A stretch of DNA of 64,000 nucleotides from Lottiidibacillus patelloidae (GTDB lineage Bacteria > Bacillota > Bacilli > Bacillales > SA5d-4): positions 1 to 64,000 of the forward strand of contig NZ_NPIA01000007.1 of NCBI RefSeq assembly GCF_002262935.1, in the 5' to 3' direction. The translations under genes and the position numbers were made by a program. Below, piece by piece: positions 7,989-16,287 of this stretch; position 1 is the first letter of the stretch, and every line of letters starts with the position of its first letter. The notes beneath the pieces were generated by a model that was not told the origin of the DNA, did not search any database, and saw only the letters and a program-made list of their open reading frames with translations.

Positions 7989-9176
7989 ATGAACAATACA
8001 GATAATATTGGACTTAAAAAGTCCCCTTTCGATGATTTTATAGATTCATTAAAAGGTAAAGTTGTAAAAATAAATAGAGGAGGTCCTGAGTCAAAAGAAG
8101 GTATATTATTAGATTATCAAGATGATTACATTGCATTATTACCAAGTGCGGAAGATGATAATAACTATGAATATGAAAAAAACGATGGTCAAAGTAAAGA
8201 TGAGCAAGAGCCAGTAATTTATTATCAAATTAAACATATTAAAAGTATTATTGAAGATTCTAAAACAAACTCAATTCAAACTTTAGATAAAGAAGACTTA
8301 GAGGTTGACTTTGTTCAGGCAAGTAATTTAATAGGTATTGTATCTGAGTATAAAGATAAATATATTCAAATAAACCAAGGTGGTCCTGAATCAAAAAAGG
8401 GCTTAGTCTTAGAAGTATCCAACGACTATATAGTTCTTTTCACAGAAGATGATGGCGTTGTATACTTTAATACACAACATGTCAAAAGCATTTGTGAAAG
8501 TAAAGATATAGATAATAAAGAAGAAACGAAAACACTGCAATTCCTTAATGGTGACACCTTCCACAAATTGTTTAGTGAATTACAACATAAGTGGGTTTCC
8601 ATTAATCGTGGTGGACCAGAAGCTGTAGAAGGTGTTTTAGTAGAAGTCACAAACGGTCATTTTACTCTTGTTAGTAATGAAGAAGTATTACGAATACACC
8701 CATTCCATATAAAGAGTCTTAGCAGTGGCCCTAAAGGATCATTAAAAAAAAACAAAACTAATGGCGAAGTGGTAGAATTACTAGAAAAAAGTGAGAAACA
8801 AGAACAATTAGTGAATGAAAAACAATTAGTAAAAGAAGAACTATTAGTAAAAGAAGAACTATTAGTAAAAGAAGAACTATTAGTAAAAGAAGAACTATTA
8901 GTAAAAGAAGAACTATTAGTAAAAGAAGAAACATCTCATGATGAAGATAAAGAAAATGAAACTTATCCATACAAGGATGAAATAAAAGAAGAAATTAATA
9001 AAGATAAAGATGAAAATAATAATGAAAATTTAGAAGACTATAAGTTTGATAAATCATATAGATTATGCAAAAAATCTAAGGATCCAAAGTCAAAAAACGA
9101 AAAGTGTTCAAGTAGAATTTCGAGAGAAGATGTTGTGAAGACCATTGATTATAAATGGAGTCCAAGAAATAGATGA
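7989..9176 (+). CDS. cotB: Spore coat protein CotB with altered C-terminal repeats
   Basis: A 395-residue outer coat protein. Three related modules start near residues 17, 117 and 198, each with a GGPE motif (INRGGPESKEG, INQGGPESKKG, INRGGPEAVEG) and ending in HIKSI/HVKSI/HIKSL; this, and the segment EVLRIHPFHIKSLSSGPKGS, closely follow B. subtilis CotB. The C-terminal end VVKTIDYKWSPRNR is also CotB-like. Between them, where B. subtilis CotB has the Ser-rich basic region phosphorylated by CotH, this protein instead has acidic EELLVK repeats (about residues 279-315) and an E/K/N-rich linker. AGGAGG precedes the ATG. The change suggests that CotH may act mainly on CotG here. Confidence 0.9.
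   Translation: MNNTDNIGLKKSPFDDFIDSLKGKVVKINRGGPESKEGILLDYQDDYIALLPSAEDDNNYEYEKNDGQSKDEQEPVIYYQIKHIKSIIEDSKTNSIQTLDKEDLEVDFVQASNLIGIVSEYKDKYIQINQGGPESKKGLVLEVSNDYIVLFTEDDGVVYFNTQHVKSICESKDIDNKEETKTLQFLNGDTFHKLFSELQHKWVSINRGGPEAVEGVLVEVTNGHFTLVSNEEVLRIHPFHIKSLSSGPKGSLKKNKTNGEVVELLEKSEKQEQLVNEKQLVKEELLVKEELLVKEELLVKEELLVKEELLVKEETSHDEDKENETYPYKDEIKEEINKDKDENNNENLEDYKFDKSYRLCKKSKDPKSKNEKCSSRISREDVVKTIDYKWSPRNR
8823..8930 (+). repeat. Six 18-bp tandem repeats inside cotB
   Basis: CTATTAGTAAAAGAAGAA is repeated every 18 bases from 8841 to 8930 (five identical copies) after one variant copy at 8823-8840. Each unit encodes LLVKEE. Perfect DNA identity points to recent expansion, and copy number is probably variable between strains. 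Confidence 0.95.
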
Positions 9177-9188
9177 GGTTAGTACAAC

Positions 9189-9215
9189 AGTGCATTGATA
9201 TCATTTCAATGCACT
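9189..9215 (+). terminator. Hairpin after cotB, possible terminator without a T-run
   Basis: AGTGCATTGA pairs with TCAATGCACT (10 bp, loop TATCATT). It is 13 bases past the cotB stop but is followed by TATCACTC rather than a T-tract, so termination or mRNA end protection are both possible. Confidence 0.45.
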
Positions 9216-9270
9216 TATCACTCATGTAAAGCTGGGTACAACGGAATGGAAAAAGTGTTTTTCTCTTCAT

Positions 9271-9582
9271 TCATGAACGCATTAATGCAACACGGTATGG
9301 ATACAATTTTGCAGTCATAATTCCTTTTTTTATTGCCGGGTCATTCTCCATTATTAGTTGAGCTTCATCATCACTTTCCGCTTCAAAAATAACAATACCA
9401 AAACCTTCTTCACCAATAGACAATGTTCGGCCAGCTAATATTACAATTTTTTCTTCAGTCAATATTTGCAACCGTTTAAAATGTTCTGTAACAATATTAG
9501 AATCTTTTTTGGTCCAATTTGCTTCTTCTTGTAAACGAGGTATTACCTTTAGCTGATAAATATATTGATTTCTCTCTCTCAT
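9271..9582 (-). CDS. YciI-family protein
   Basis: A 103-residue alpha/beta protein with the YCII-related (dimeric ferredoxin-like) fold: LQEEANWTKKDSNIVTEHFKRLQILTEEKIVILAGRT, then EEGFGIVIFEAESDDEAQLIMENDPAIKKGIMTAKLYPY. The family includes dehydrochlorinase-like and putative enzyme proteins but most members are uncharacterised. AAGGGAGATG precedes the ATG at 9582. It is monocistronic; no neighbour suggests a substrate. Confidence 0.82.
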   Translation of the reverse strand: MRERNQYIYQLKVIPRLQEEANWTKKDSNIVTEHFKRLQILTEEKIVILAGRTLSIGEEGFGIVIFEAESDDEAQLIMENDPAIKKGIMTAKLYPYRVALMRS

Positions 9583-9822
9583 TTCTCTTCATCTCCCTTA
9601 AATACCTATCTTATATTCTTCTATTATTATCGTGCAAAGAAGTTAAGTTTGCCAGTTATATGTAAAAGTGGTACTATTTTTAATTAATCTAGTCAATTAT
9701 ACAAAATCTATGATGCTCAATTAGAATGAATTAAGAGCTTCCATTGTCTCAGAAACGTAATCAATAAAAGATACATATGAGAGAGTATTTAATGCTTATT
9801 TTCCATATAGGGAGGGAAAAAA

Positions 9823-10674
9823 TTGAAATTCAAACAATATAACACGATTAATAATTTTTGGACAAGGTATGGTGAATTAATAAAAAAGTATGAACTAGAA
9901 AATACGTTAATGGCAGGCAACTGTATTAATATGTTAAAAGAAGAACAAGAGGATGCCTTTTATGCTTCAATTGATGATAATAAAGGAAATACTTTGTTAG
10001 CTTTAATGGTTCCTCCTTATCCAATTGTCTTATTTGCAACAGGAGAAGTTGATGAAAAAGCGTTTGACTTGTTAAGCGATTCTCTTATGACGCTCAATAT
10101 CTCATTTACTTCTGTTGTTGCACCTAATCATTTGGCAGAACAATTTGTACATAAGTTACAAGAAAAAGAGTTTTATCAAGTGAAAGAGCTAACAAAAATG
10201 CAATTTTTCCGATTAGAGAAAGTTACCAACATAAAAAGAAGTAAAGGCAAATTAAGATTAGCTGAAAGAAAAGACTTATCATTTCTAAAAACTTGGGTAC
10301 CCGATGCAGTAATTGAGATGCTAGGAGACGAAATTGACGGAGAGAAAAAGGCGCTTTCTATGATTGAAGAAGAGCGATTATTTTTATGGATCGATGAAAA
10401 TGACATTCCTGTTTCTATGGTGGCAAAAACGAGACCAACATTCTCTGACATAACGCTAGCAATGGTTTATACTCCAAAAGTGTATCGGAAACAGGGTTAC
10501 GCTTCTGCTTCAGTAGCGGCATTAAGTCAAATGCTTTTAGATGAAGGATACCGATATTGCACTCTCTTTACAGATTTGGCTAATCCTACTTCCAATAAAA
10601 TTTATAAAGAAATTGGTTATGAAGCTATATTAGATTACTACGAATATGATGTTGAAAATATAGTAACCAAGTAA
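9823..10674 (+). CDS. GNAT-family N-acetyltransferase
   Basis: A 283-residue protein with a TTG start at 9823 set by GGGAGGG. The C-terminal third (about residues 140-275) is a GNAT fold; the acetyl-CoA loop is VYTPKVYRKQGYASASVAALSQ, followed by CTLFTDLANPTSNKIYKEIGYEA. The N-terminal half looks like a second, degenerate GNAT-like domain, the arrangement found in many Bacillus two-domain acetyltransferases. The substrate cannot be predicted. Confidence 0.85.
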   Translation: MKFKQYNTINNFWTRYGELIKKYELENTLMAGNCINMLKEEQEDAFYASIDDNKGNTLLALMVPPYPIVLFATGEVDEKAFDLLSDSLMTLNISFTSVVAPNHLAEQFVHKLQEKEFYQVKELTKMQFFRLEKVTNIKRSKGKLRLAERKDLSFLKTWVPDAVIEMLGDEIDGEKKALSMIEEERLFLWIDENDIPVSMVAKTRPTFSDITLAMVYTPKVYRKQGYASASVAALSQMLLDEGYRYCTLFTDLANPTSNKIYKEIGYEAILDYYEYDVENIVTK

Positions 10675-10717
10675 AAAAGAGACATGATGGTGGGTTCACC
10701 ATCGTGTCTCTTTTACT
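10675..10717. terminator. Bidirectional terminator
   Basis: AAAAAGAGACATGATGGTG pairs with CACCATCGTGTCTCTTTT around a GGTT loop (one G/T-type imperfection). A- and T-runs flank both sides, so it can end the GNAT gene and the convergent lipoprotein gene. Confidence 0.88.
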
Positions 10718-11204
10718 TTTGTGGCATTTTTGTTGGAGTAGGATTTTTGTATCCTTTTTCCGTATAATACGTGTCAATTGTTGTTCTAATTTCATAGAGA
10801 GATTTACCTTCATTAAACATAGCAACAGAAGTTTTAGCAATTTCTAAACAAGTCATACACTTTGCACCGTGGTTATCCCAAACGATACTTCCATCTTCAC
10901 GGATTTCTGAATAAAAACATGCTGAACTATCTTTATGCCCTGCAGAAATAGAACATCCACAATAACATGGCATATACCTTAATATTTCTGGATGTTTCGC
11001 TGCAGATAAATAGATTTCTTTTATACTATCATCTTTTTCGGCTAACATTGTAGGTAATGTCTCAATAGAGCTCGTCTCTTCTCTTAAGTCTCCTCCTACA
11101 TGCCAATGTTTAGGTTCATCTTGAGTAGTCGATTCTGTCGTGTTACAAGCTGAAATCAATACGATCATGCAAAGGAATATAATAAAGTTAAGTAATTTAA
11201 ACAT
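10713..11204 (-). CDS. PCYCGC-motif lipoprotein
   Basis: A 163-residue secreted lipoprotein. The signal peptide ends in LISAC, a lipobox, so the cysteine near residue 20 would be lipidated. The mature part holds the family hallmark PCYCGC followed by CFYSE and CMTCLEIA, a pattern of conserved cysteines suggesting metal or redox chemistry on the outer membrane face. The ATG at 11204 is chosen because AGGGTG lies six bases upstream; an upstream in-frame GTG overlaps that site. PF13798-type proteins have no firmly established function. Confidence 0.82.
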   Translation of the reverse strand: MFKLLNFIIFLCMIVLISACNTTESTTQDEPKHWHVGGDLREETSSIETLPTMLAEKDDSIKEIYLSAAKHPEILRYMPCYCGCSISAGHKDSSACFYSEIREDGSIVWDNHGAKCMTCLEIAKTSVAMFNEGKSLYEIRTTIDTYYTEKGYKNPTPTKMPQK

Positions 11205-11378
11205 AAGTATCACCCTAACTAGTATTTTAATATCTCTACTATACTAAATTTGGGCGAAGATTGATATTGTTTAATGTTGGAGATTGTTACAAAAATGTGT
11301 CCCGAAAAGCCCATATTGTACACTTTTTAAATGAAAGGAAAAGAAGTCATTTCTATAAAATGTTAAAGACGTTCAAAG

Positions 11379-11418
11379 AAAAAACAGCCATTCTCATTCA
11401 AGAATAGCTGTTTTTTTT
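11379..11418. terminator. Terminator before the MFS gene end
   Basis: AAAAACAGCCATTCT pairs with AGAATAGCTGTTTTTTTT with a one-base bulge. The stop codon of the minus-strand MFS gene is adjacent; read on the minus strand the A-run becomes the T-tract. Confidence 0.8.
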
Positions 11419-11419
11419 G

Positions 11420-12634
11420 TTATTTTGATACGACCACATTACTATCAGAACTTTCATATTTGTTATTTCTATATAAAGCAATAAAAATGACGTACACTGT
11501 AGAAATCGTTCCAAAGATCAATACCATTACTTTAAATCCAATTGTATCTAAAAAAAGTCCTGTTAAAAGCATCAATACTTGGAATAAAATATTTTCTAGC
11601 ATCCCCTTCATCGAGAAGAATCTTCCATGGTATTCACTCTCAATTTCAGTTTGGAAAATTGTTGTAACAACTGGGAATAGAGCACCTGCCGCAATCCCAA
11701 ACATTGCAAAGGAGATGATTGATGTAACTCTCATATCCGCAAAGTATAAAGATAATTGTGAGATTGATATGACAAATGATAAGAAGATTAATGGTTTTAA
11801 TGTCTTTGAGTTATTAAAGAAGCGCTTCGCTAAAAACGTACCAATAAAAACACAAGTTCCTTCAACTGTATAAATAATTCCTTTTATACTAGAATCAGCT
11901 TGAAGTTCGCTTATTTCGATCATCATTAGGTTAAACCCAGATAAAAACAAAAATGCAGGAATAATGAGCAATATCCCGCTTATTACTTTTGGTTTTCCAG
12001 TAATTATAGGTCCTAGTTTTTTTATAGATGTAAGTAAACTTTCCTTCACTTTTTGTTTATTTTCTTCTGTGAAAACTTCTTCCACTTTTAAAAATAAAGT
12101 CGTTGCAAATGTAAGGATAAAGGCAATCATCATAACAAAGTACAACATGTTTAATGTCATCATTTCTAATAAAAGGGCACCCAATGCCGTTCCTACTATT
12201 CTCGCACCTGTAAATATATTAATATTTACACCGTTTGCTGCAATTAACTCTTCTTTATTCACTACCATCGGGATTAATGTTTGGATTGTCGGGTTAATAA
12301 ATGCTCCTGATATTCCCATTAAAAAGGTATATACAAGCATCCACCAAATTGAATTATATTCTATGGCAAGAAACATAAAGATAACTGCTGAAATTCGAAC
12401 AGCCCAGCTAACTAATAATACATTCTTCTTAGGTTTACTATCTATGATTCGCCCCGCCCAAGGAGCTAAAAATACTCCAACAATAAAACCAGCTAAAATG
12501 ATTAGCGCTTGAATAAATGACGATTCTATATTTTGTTGCAAAAATTCTAGGTTCCCAATAATTCCGACCCACATACCTGTAGCGGAAATTGCCACCCCAA
12601 GCATTAATATTATAAAGTTATTATTCTTCCACAT
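11420..12634 (-). CDS. MFS transporter
   Basis: A 404-residue major facilitator protein with about 12 hydrophobic helices. The loop between helices 2 and 3 reads APWAGRIIDSKPKKNVLL, a form of the MFS motif A (G-x-x-x-D-R/K). The family member type (enterobactin exporter-like/macrolide efflux-like) is typical of Bacillus drug or metabolite exporters. GAGGGGAAAGCTT before the ATG at 12634 sets the start. It is monocistronic with no regulator beside it. Confidence 0.88.
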   Translation of the reverse strand: MWKNNNFIILMLGVAISATGMWVGIIGNLEFLQQNIESSFIQALIILAGFIVGVFLAPWAGRIIDSKPKKNVLLVSWAVRISAVIFMFLAIEYNSIWWMLVYTFLMGISGAFINPTIQTLIPMVVNKEELIAANGVNINIFTGARIVGTALGALLLEMMTLNMLYFVMMIAFILTFATTLFLKVEEVFTEENKQKVKESLLTSIKKLGPIITGKPKVISGILLIIPAFLFLSGFNLMMIEISELQADSSIKGIIYTVEGTCVFIGTFLAKRFFNNSKTLKPLIFLSFVISISQLSLYFADMRVTSIISFAMFGIAAGALFPVVTTIFQTEIESEYHGRFFSMKGMLENILFQVLMLLTGLFLDTIGFKVMVLIFGTISTVYVIFIALYRNNKYESSDSNVVVSK

Positions 12635-12942
12635 AAGCTTTCCCCTCTTCTTTACCCTAAATCATTATACATTGGATAGCTTATCTATTAGAAGAGAAAA
12701 GTTTCGAAATCTGAAATAATTATTATAGACCTTGAAAACTTTCTAATAGTCACTTTCTCTCGGTTACTTTATCTGTTACAGAAGCTTTTGACCTCCCTAA
12801 AAACTCTTTGTTGGGAAATGTATAACAAATAAACACTGTTAAAACTGTCATTTTGCCATCATATTTCCCAATACACAATCCAGTCCTCCCCATGTTAAGA
12901 TTAGTCTGAAAATTCAGTCCAATCAATGAAAGGGGTTTTAAA
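12635..12942. other. Divergent intergenic region, MFS/neutral protease
   Basis: This 308-base AT-rich stretch separates two divergent genes. A plausible -10 TATAAT for the MFS gene lies on the minus strand at 12664-12669. A GAAAGGGG ribosome site at about 12928 precedes the protease ATG. I see no further gene, RNA or clear operator. Confidence 0.5.
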
Positions 12943-14577
12943 ATGAAAAGGATTTTCGTAAGTTTATTAGCAATGACTTTAGTATTTAGTACTTCCGCAG
13001 TGTTTGCAGCAGATATGGGTGTTGCCTATATCAAATATAATGAAGCAACAGATACTCCAATACTAAAAGGAAAAAAGTTATTAAACTGGAAGGCTGGAAA
13101 AGATACACCGTCTTTTATTTATGGAGATCTTTCAACTAAGACTTATTCAGATGTATTTTCAGTAAAAGAATTTATTAAAGAAAACACAAAAACTTTTAAA
13201 TTAAACCCTGCCAAAGATTTGACATTAATGGAAACTACGACAGATGAAGTCGGAATGACACATTATCGCTTTATTCAATCAGTAAAAGGCGTACCCATTG
13301 AAGGTGCAGAGTTTTTCGTTCATACAGATAAAGATGGTTATGTGAAAGCTGTAAATGGGAATCTTGTGACTAGTGCAAAACAATTTAAAATGCCTAAACA
13401 AAAGGTTTCTGAAGCAAAAGCGATTCAAAATGCTTGGAGCCATATTAATTTATCAAAAGAAGATACAATCGTGGAATCACATGGACCTAGCGTACATGGT
13501 AATCATGTTGAAAATACTGCAGAAAAATCCAAGTTAGTCGTATATGAACATGAAGGTAAGTTTTACTTAACACACAAAGTCCAACTTCAATTCATTGAGC
13601 CGTACGGTGCGAACTGGCAAGTTTTTGTAGATGCTACTAACGGAGAAATTGTAGATAGTTTTAATGCGGTAACACATGGAGCGACATCAGGATATGGCTA
13701 CGGAGTTCTTGGCGATTACAAAACGCTAAATACTTATTACTATAATGGCTGGTACTATTTATATGATGTTACTAAGCCAATGAATGGCGTAATTGAAACA
13801 CGCGATGCAAATAACGGCACCACTCAAGGTGGTTACTCTGTTGATAGTAATAATGCGTTTACTTCATCCGGTCAAGCAGCTGATGTTGACGCACATAAAT
13901 ATGCTGGAATTGTTTACGATTACTACTACAATACACATAACAGAAATAGTTTTGATAACGCAGGATCTACAATAATTTCAACTGTTCACTACAGTACAAA
14001 TTACAACAATGCATTTTGGAATGGAAACCAAATGGTTTATGGTGATGGGGACGGTACAACGTTCATAGCTTTATCAGGTGCATTGGACGTAGTGGCTCAT
14101 GAATTAACACATGCAGTGACAGAAAGAACTGCTGGATTAATCTATCAAGATCAGTCCGGAGCATTAAATGAATCGATGTCTGATGTATTTGGATATTTTG
14201 TTGAACCAAATGATTACCTAATGGGTGAAGATGTTTATACACCAGGTATATCTGGAGATGCATTACGTAGTATTTCAGACCCAACGGCTTATGGCCAGCC
14301 AGATCATATGAATGATTACTATTACACTTCTTCAGATAACGGTGGCGTGCATACGAACAGTGGAATTCCAAATAAAGCAGCTTACAATACAATTGTAAGC
14401 ATAGGCAAAACAAAAGCTGAAAAAATTTATTATCGTGCATTAACTGTATATTTAACATCTTCGAGTGACTTTAGTGATGCTCGTGCAGCCCTTCTTTCAT
14501 CAACAGCTGACCTTTATGGTTATGGAACAGAATATACAGCTGTAGAAAATGCTTGGGATGCTGTAGGTGTTTACTAA
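12943..14577 (+). CDS. Thermolysin-like neutral metalloprotease (bacillolysin, M4)
   Basis: A 544-residue secreted zinc endopeptidase preproenzyme. A signal peptide (MKRIFVSLLAMTLVFSTSAVFA) is followed by an FTP/PepSY propeptide to about residue 235, then the catalytic M4 domain. HELTH places zinc ligands at H386 and H390 with catalytic E387; NESMSDVFG supplies E410; HTNSGIPNKAAY carries the substrate-binding and active-site His region. Length and order match bacillolysins. ATGAAAGGGG precedes the start. It is a single-gene unit with a strong terminator and normally acts outside the cell as a nutrient-scavenging protease. Confidence 0.95.
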   Translation: MKRIFVSLLAMTLVFSTSAVFAADMGVAYIKYNEATDTPILKGKKLLNWKAGKDTPSFIYGDLSTKTYSDVFSVKEFIKENTKTFKLNPAKDLTLMETTTDEVGMTHYRFIQSVKGVPIEGAEFFVHTDKDGYVKAVNGNLVTSAKQFKMPKQKVSEAKAIQNAWSHINLSKEDTIVESHGPSVHGNHVENTAEKSKLVVYEHEGKFYLTHKVQLQFIEPYGANWQVFVDATNGEIVDSFNAVTHGATSGYGYGVLGDYKTLNTYYYNGWYYLYDVTKPMNGVIETRDANNGTTQGGYSVDSNNAFTSSGQAADVDAHKYAGIVYDYYYNTHNRNSFDNAGSTIISTVHYSTNYNNAFWNGNQMVYGDGDGTTFIALSGALDVVAHELTHAVTERTAGLIYQDQSGALNESMSDVFGYFVEPNDYLMGEDVYTPGISGDALRSISDPTAYGQPDHMNDYYYTSSDNGGVHTNSGIPNKAAYNTIVSIGKTKAEKIYYRALTVYLTSSSDFSDARAALLSSTADLYGYGTEYTAVENAWDAVGVY

Positions 14578-14592
14578 CTTTTTTTGGTAAAT

Positions 14593-14636
14593 AAGAAAAG
14601 CGTCCACTCATTTAAGAGTGGAGCGCTTTTCTTTTA
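14593..14636. terminator. Bidirectional terminator after the protease
   Basis: AAGAAAAGCGTCCACTC pairs with GAGTGGAGCGCTTTTCTT around ATTTAA; it sits between convergent genes and has A/T runs on both sides. Confidence 0.9.
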
Positions 14637-15044
14637 TTCTTGGCCAGAATGAACAACATTGCAGGCACTAATCCAGTTCCCATCTCTATCCTGAAATCCA
14701 AAACCACCTAATCCTTCAGGACCAACATTTAATGGACCTACTTCTACCCCATTATCAATTAAGAAGTTATAAAAACCTTCGAGATTTGGCGTAAAAAAAT
14801 CAATTATGCTATGTACAACGCCGTTATTTGTGTTTGTAAATGAAACGCTATTAGTATCAGCTGTTTCTACAAGATACACTGTTGGAACTCCTTTACTTTC
14901 ATTAAAACTAAGCATTGCAGCTTTCTCAAGCTCAACTAAACACTTCATTCCTAACATATTTCCATACCACTCAATTGAAGATTTAAGGTTAGAAACTGGA
15001 ATTTCAACCGTTGCAATTCGCTTCACCAAGTCATTTTTCATCAT
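14634..15044 (-). CDS. VOC-family (glyoxalase-like) protein
   Basis: A 136-residue protein of the vicinal oxygen chelate fold: IATVEIPVSNLKSSIEWYGNMLGMKC at the N-terminus and GGFGFQDRDGNWISACN at the C-terminus are typical beta-alpha-beta module signatures. GAGGTGCC precedes tandem ATGs at 15044/15041, so the longer upstream extension is not used. Members include glyoxalases, dioxygenases and resistance proteins; substrate unknown. Confidence 0.85.
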   Translation of the reverse strand: MMKNDLVKRIATVEIPVSNLKSSIEWYGNMLGMKCLVELEKAAMLSFNESKGVPTVYLVETADTNSVSFTNTNNGVVHSIIDFFTPNLEGFYNFLIDNGVEVGPLNVGPEGLGGFGFQDRDGNWISACNVVHSGQE

Positions 15045-15209
15045 CAATAGGCACCTCACATATATAATTGAGTACAAATGGCTATTATTATTTTCGCCAT
15101 AACGCTGATAAATCCTTTTATAAATTACAAAATGAGTTGTTTATTAGTCAACCTCACTAATATCCCTTATAATAGGTAGCGTTAACATGTTTCGGGAGGA
15201 ATTAATAAT

Positions 15210-15497
15210 ATGAATATTACAATTACAAAACCAGCATTACAGTGGTTTAAACGTGAGATAGATTTAACTGAAGGAGAAGGTGTACGAATTTTTGCTCGAT
15301 ATGGAGGGTGTGGTGATGTGCAAACAGCTTTTTCATTAGCTGTAACTAAAGCAGAGCCACTTGATGCAGTTGCTCAAACTATTGAAGATGGCATTACATT
15401 TTTCATTGAGCAACAAGACTCTTGGTATTTTGATGGGAAAAGTCTAACAATAAAGTACAGTCGAAAGTATGAAGAGATCGAATATGTTGTTGAATAA
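15210..15497 (+). CDS. yneR: HesB/IscA-like family protein YneR
   Basis: A 95-residue small protein of the HesB/YadR/YfhF family (ITITKPALQWFKREIDLTEGEGVRIFARYGGCG). Unlike true IscA scaffolds it has a single cysteine and lacks the C-terminal CGC motif, so iron-sulfur assembly is doubtful; this is usual for B. subtilis YneR. GGGAGG precedes the ATG. The next gene starts 15 bases downstream, so the two are probably co-transcribed. Relatives of yneQ and yneP lie 3 kb away on the other strand. Confidence 0.85.
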   Translation: MNITITKPALQWFKREIDLTEGEGVRIFARYGGCGDVQTAFSLAVTKAEPLDAVAQTIEDGITFFIEQQDSWYFDGKSLTIKYSRKYEEIEYVVE

Positions 15498-15512
15498 ATA
15501 AGGAGGCTTTTT

Positions 15513-16082
15513 ATGAGAATAGCCGTAATTAATGGATCAAGTCGCGAAAATGGAAATACAGAAAACTTAACGAATAAAGTTATTACAGATATAGAATTCA
15601 CCAATTTCGTTCTAAGAGACTATTCAATCCAGACTATTGTAGATCAAAGGCACACTGAAACGGGATTCCAACCCGTCAATGACGATTATGATCAATTAAT
15701 TGAAGCAATACTTAATCATGATATTATCATTTTTTCAACACCGATTTACTGGTATGGAATGTCTAGTCTTATGAAAACTTTCGTTGACAGATTTTCACAA
15801 AGTTTGCGTAACACCAAGTATAATTTTAAAGAACTAATGCAACAGAAAACGTTCTATGTCATTACATGTGGTGGTGATAAAGCTCGAATTAAAGGAATGC
15901 CACTAATCCAACAGTTCTCCTATATATGTCAATTTTTTGGGGCAGAACTAAATGATTATATAATCGGTGAAGCTAATGCACCTGGTGATATTGAAAGAGA
16001 TGAATATGCATTAATGAAAGCGAAACAATGGAATCAATTTTTCAAACGAAATATAAATCAAAATCAAATCAATAGAAATTAG
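15513..16082 (+). CDS. NAD(P)H-dependent FMN reductase / flavodoxin-like oxidoreductase
   Basis: A 189-residue flavodoxin-fold protein. The N-terminal phosphate loop INGSSRENGNTENL binds FMN, and IIFSTPIYWYGMSSLMKTFVDRF is the second flavin-contact segment. It resembles the YwqN-type NADPH-dependent FMN reductases. AGGAGG lies just before the ATG; it follows yneR in a two-gene unit and ends at a terminator. Physiological substrate unknown. Confidence 0.88.
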   Translation: MRIAVINGSSRENGNTENLTNKVITDIEFTNFVLRDYSIQTIVDQRHTETGFQPVNDDYDQLIEAILNHDIIIFSTPIYWYGMSSLMKTFVDRFSQSLRNTKYNFKELMQQKTFYVITCGGDKARIKGMPLIQQFSYICQFFGAELNDYIIGEANAPGDIERDEYALMKAKQWNQFFKRNINQNQINRN

Positions 16083-16084
16083 CG

Positions 16085-16122
16085 AAAAAACATAAATTCA
16101 ATTTTATGTTTTTTCTTTTTTG
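16085..16122 (+). terminator. Rho-independent terminator
   Basis: AAAAAACATAAA pairs with TTTATGTTTTTT (loop TTCAAT), followed by CTTTTTTG; it ends the yneR-oxidoreductase unit. The stem is AT-rich and moderately stable. Confidence 0.7.
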
Positions 16123-16214
16123 TTTTTCGTTTCAACGAGATACTGAATTTCTCTATACATTTATCCATTTTTTTTATTCAAATTACGGTACGTGAAATTA
16201 TGCAATTCGGATGT

Positions 16215-16245
16215 TTGTTCTGTTTTACAAAAAATGTGCTATAAT
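16215..16245 (+). promoter_or_regulatory. Promoter of the MATE gene
   Basis: A perfect TATAAT at 16240-16245 has an extended TGC before it; the best -35 is TTGTTC at 16215-16220 with a long 19-base spacer. Its place argues that translation starts at the TTG at 16288, because the longer open frame would start upstream of this promoter. Confidence 0.65.
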
Positions 16246-16287
16246 CCTAAGAATGAGAACATGAACTTACATAAAGGATGTATCACA

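Noticed and set aside
16192-16287. N-terminal extension of the MATE transporter
   Set aside because: A TATAAT promoter box lies inside the extension and a ribosome site precedes the TTG at 16288.
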